A stretch of 6,022 bases of DNA. Source: Lachnospiraceae bacterium (lineage in GTDB: Bacteria > Bacillota > Clostridia > Lachnospirales > Lachnospiraceae). The notes under the pieces are model-generated. The model searched no databases. It was not told where the DNA came from and saw nothing but the letters and a program-made list of their open reading frames with translations. This document shows, piece after piece, positions 5,856 to 6,022 of the stretch (its first letter is position 1; every line of letters begins with the position of its first letter). The DNA is taken from positions 1 to 6,022 of the forward strand of contig JAEEKC010000047.1 in NCBI GenBank assembly GCA_016282215.1, in the 5' to 3' direction. The position numbers and the translations under genes are program-made.

Positions 5856-5908
5856 CTGCGGCGTGGCTCATTGGTTTATATTTACATATTCTGTGGCGTG
5901 TCTCATTG
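5856..5908. repeat. Imperfect 18-bp direct repeat, two copies 35 bp apart
   Basis: Copies at 5856-5873 and 5891-5908 agree at 16 of 18 positions (CTG-GGCGTG-CTCATTG, differing at the two dashes). The first copy starts exactly where the large inverted repeat ends; the second overlaps the last codon and stop of trpF. It may be a local duplication of the trpF 3' end. Confidence 0.65.
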
Positions 5909-6022
5909 ATTAACTCTCACCGCCTGAACGAATGCCCGGATTTTCGCTTCGCTCTTGCCTATGCCGTCATCGTTCTCAACACCGCTGCTCACATCCACCA
6001 CATCCGGCGAGAAGCACTCGAT
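5903..6022 (-). CDS. trpF: Phosphoribosylanthranilate isomerase, last 39 codons only
   Basis: The open frame entering from the right edge ends at a TGA at 5903-5905. The visible tail contains SPDVVDVSSGVE, then GKSEAKIRAFVQAVR. The VDVSSGVE signature followed by a lysine and a final basic helix is the conserved C-terminus of TrpF, where the last barrel strand and helix bind the substrate phosphate. TrpF isomerises N-(5-phosphoribosyl)anthranilate to the carboxyphenylamino-deoxyribulose phosphate in tryptophan synthesis. The N-terminal four fifths lie outside the window, so neither intactness nor a trp operon can be judged. The stop lies 173 bases upstream of the thiI start, on the same strand. 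Confidence 0.85.
   Translation of the reverse strand: MECFSPDVVDVSSGVENDDGIGKSEAKIRAFVQAVRVNQ

Noticed and set aside
5730..5902. TPP riboswitch or T-box before thiI
   Set aside because: None of the conserved TPP aptamer or T-box sequences is visible; the structure there is a simple long inverted repeat.

Overview
The window looks like ordinary chromosome from a low-to-mid GC member of the Clostridia, most likely a Lachnospiraceae-type Firmicute. The clues are strong AGGAGG-type ribosome binding sites, sigma-A promoters of the TTGACA/TATAAT type with 17-bp spacers, a ThiI without a rhodanese domain, a DivIC/FtsB-type septum protein, and a small membrane protein resembling the DUF6106 family. 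The taxonomic call is inference from gene content; there is no rRNA here.

Layout, left to right. A guaB gene (IMP dehydrogenase) runs leftward off the left edge and has its own textbook promoter. Upstream of it, also leftward, is a 170-residue two-helix membrane protein (DUF6106-like). Next comes an intrinsic terminator that closes a single-gene divIC/ftsB-like unit, whose promoter carries an 11-bp perfect inverted repeat over the -35. Then comes mtaB, a methylthiotransferase acting on tRNA A37. mtaB is divergent from the only rightward gene, a 76-residue HPr-like protein that lacks the phosphoacceptor histidine; their two promoters overlap. Two terminators follow the HPr-like gene. On the far side, pointing leftward, are thiI (tRNA 4-thiouridine sulfurtransferase) and, cut by the right edge, the last 39 codons of trpF.

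The genes do not form one pathway. They are mostly single housekeeping units: purine synthesis, cell division, two independent tRNA thiolation enzymes (MtaB and ThiI) and tryptophan synthesis. No mobile element, CRISPR array, phage gene, defence system or tRNA is visible, and I do not see a new multi-gene system. The parts most worth a second look are the degenerate HPr, the 16-bp-arm inverted repeat with adjoining direct repeats between trpF and thiI, the inverted repeat over the divIC promoter, and the overlapping mtaB/HPr-like promoters.
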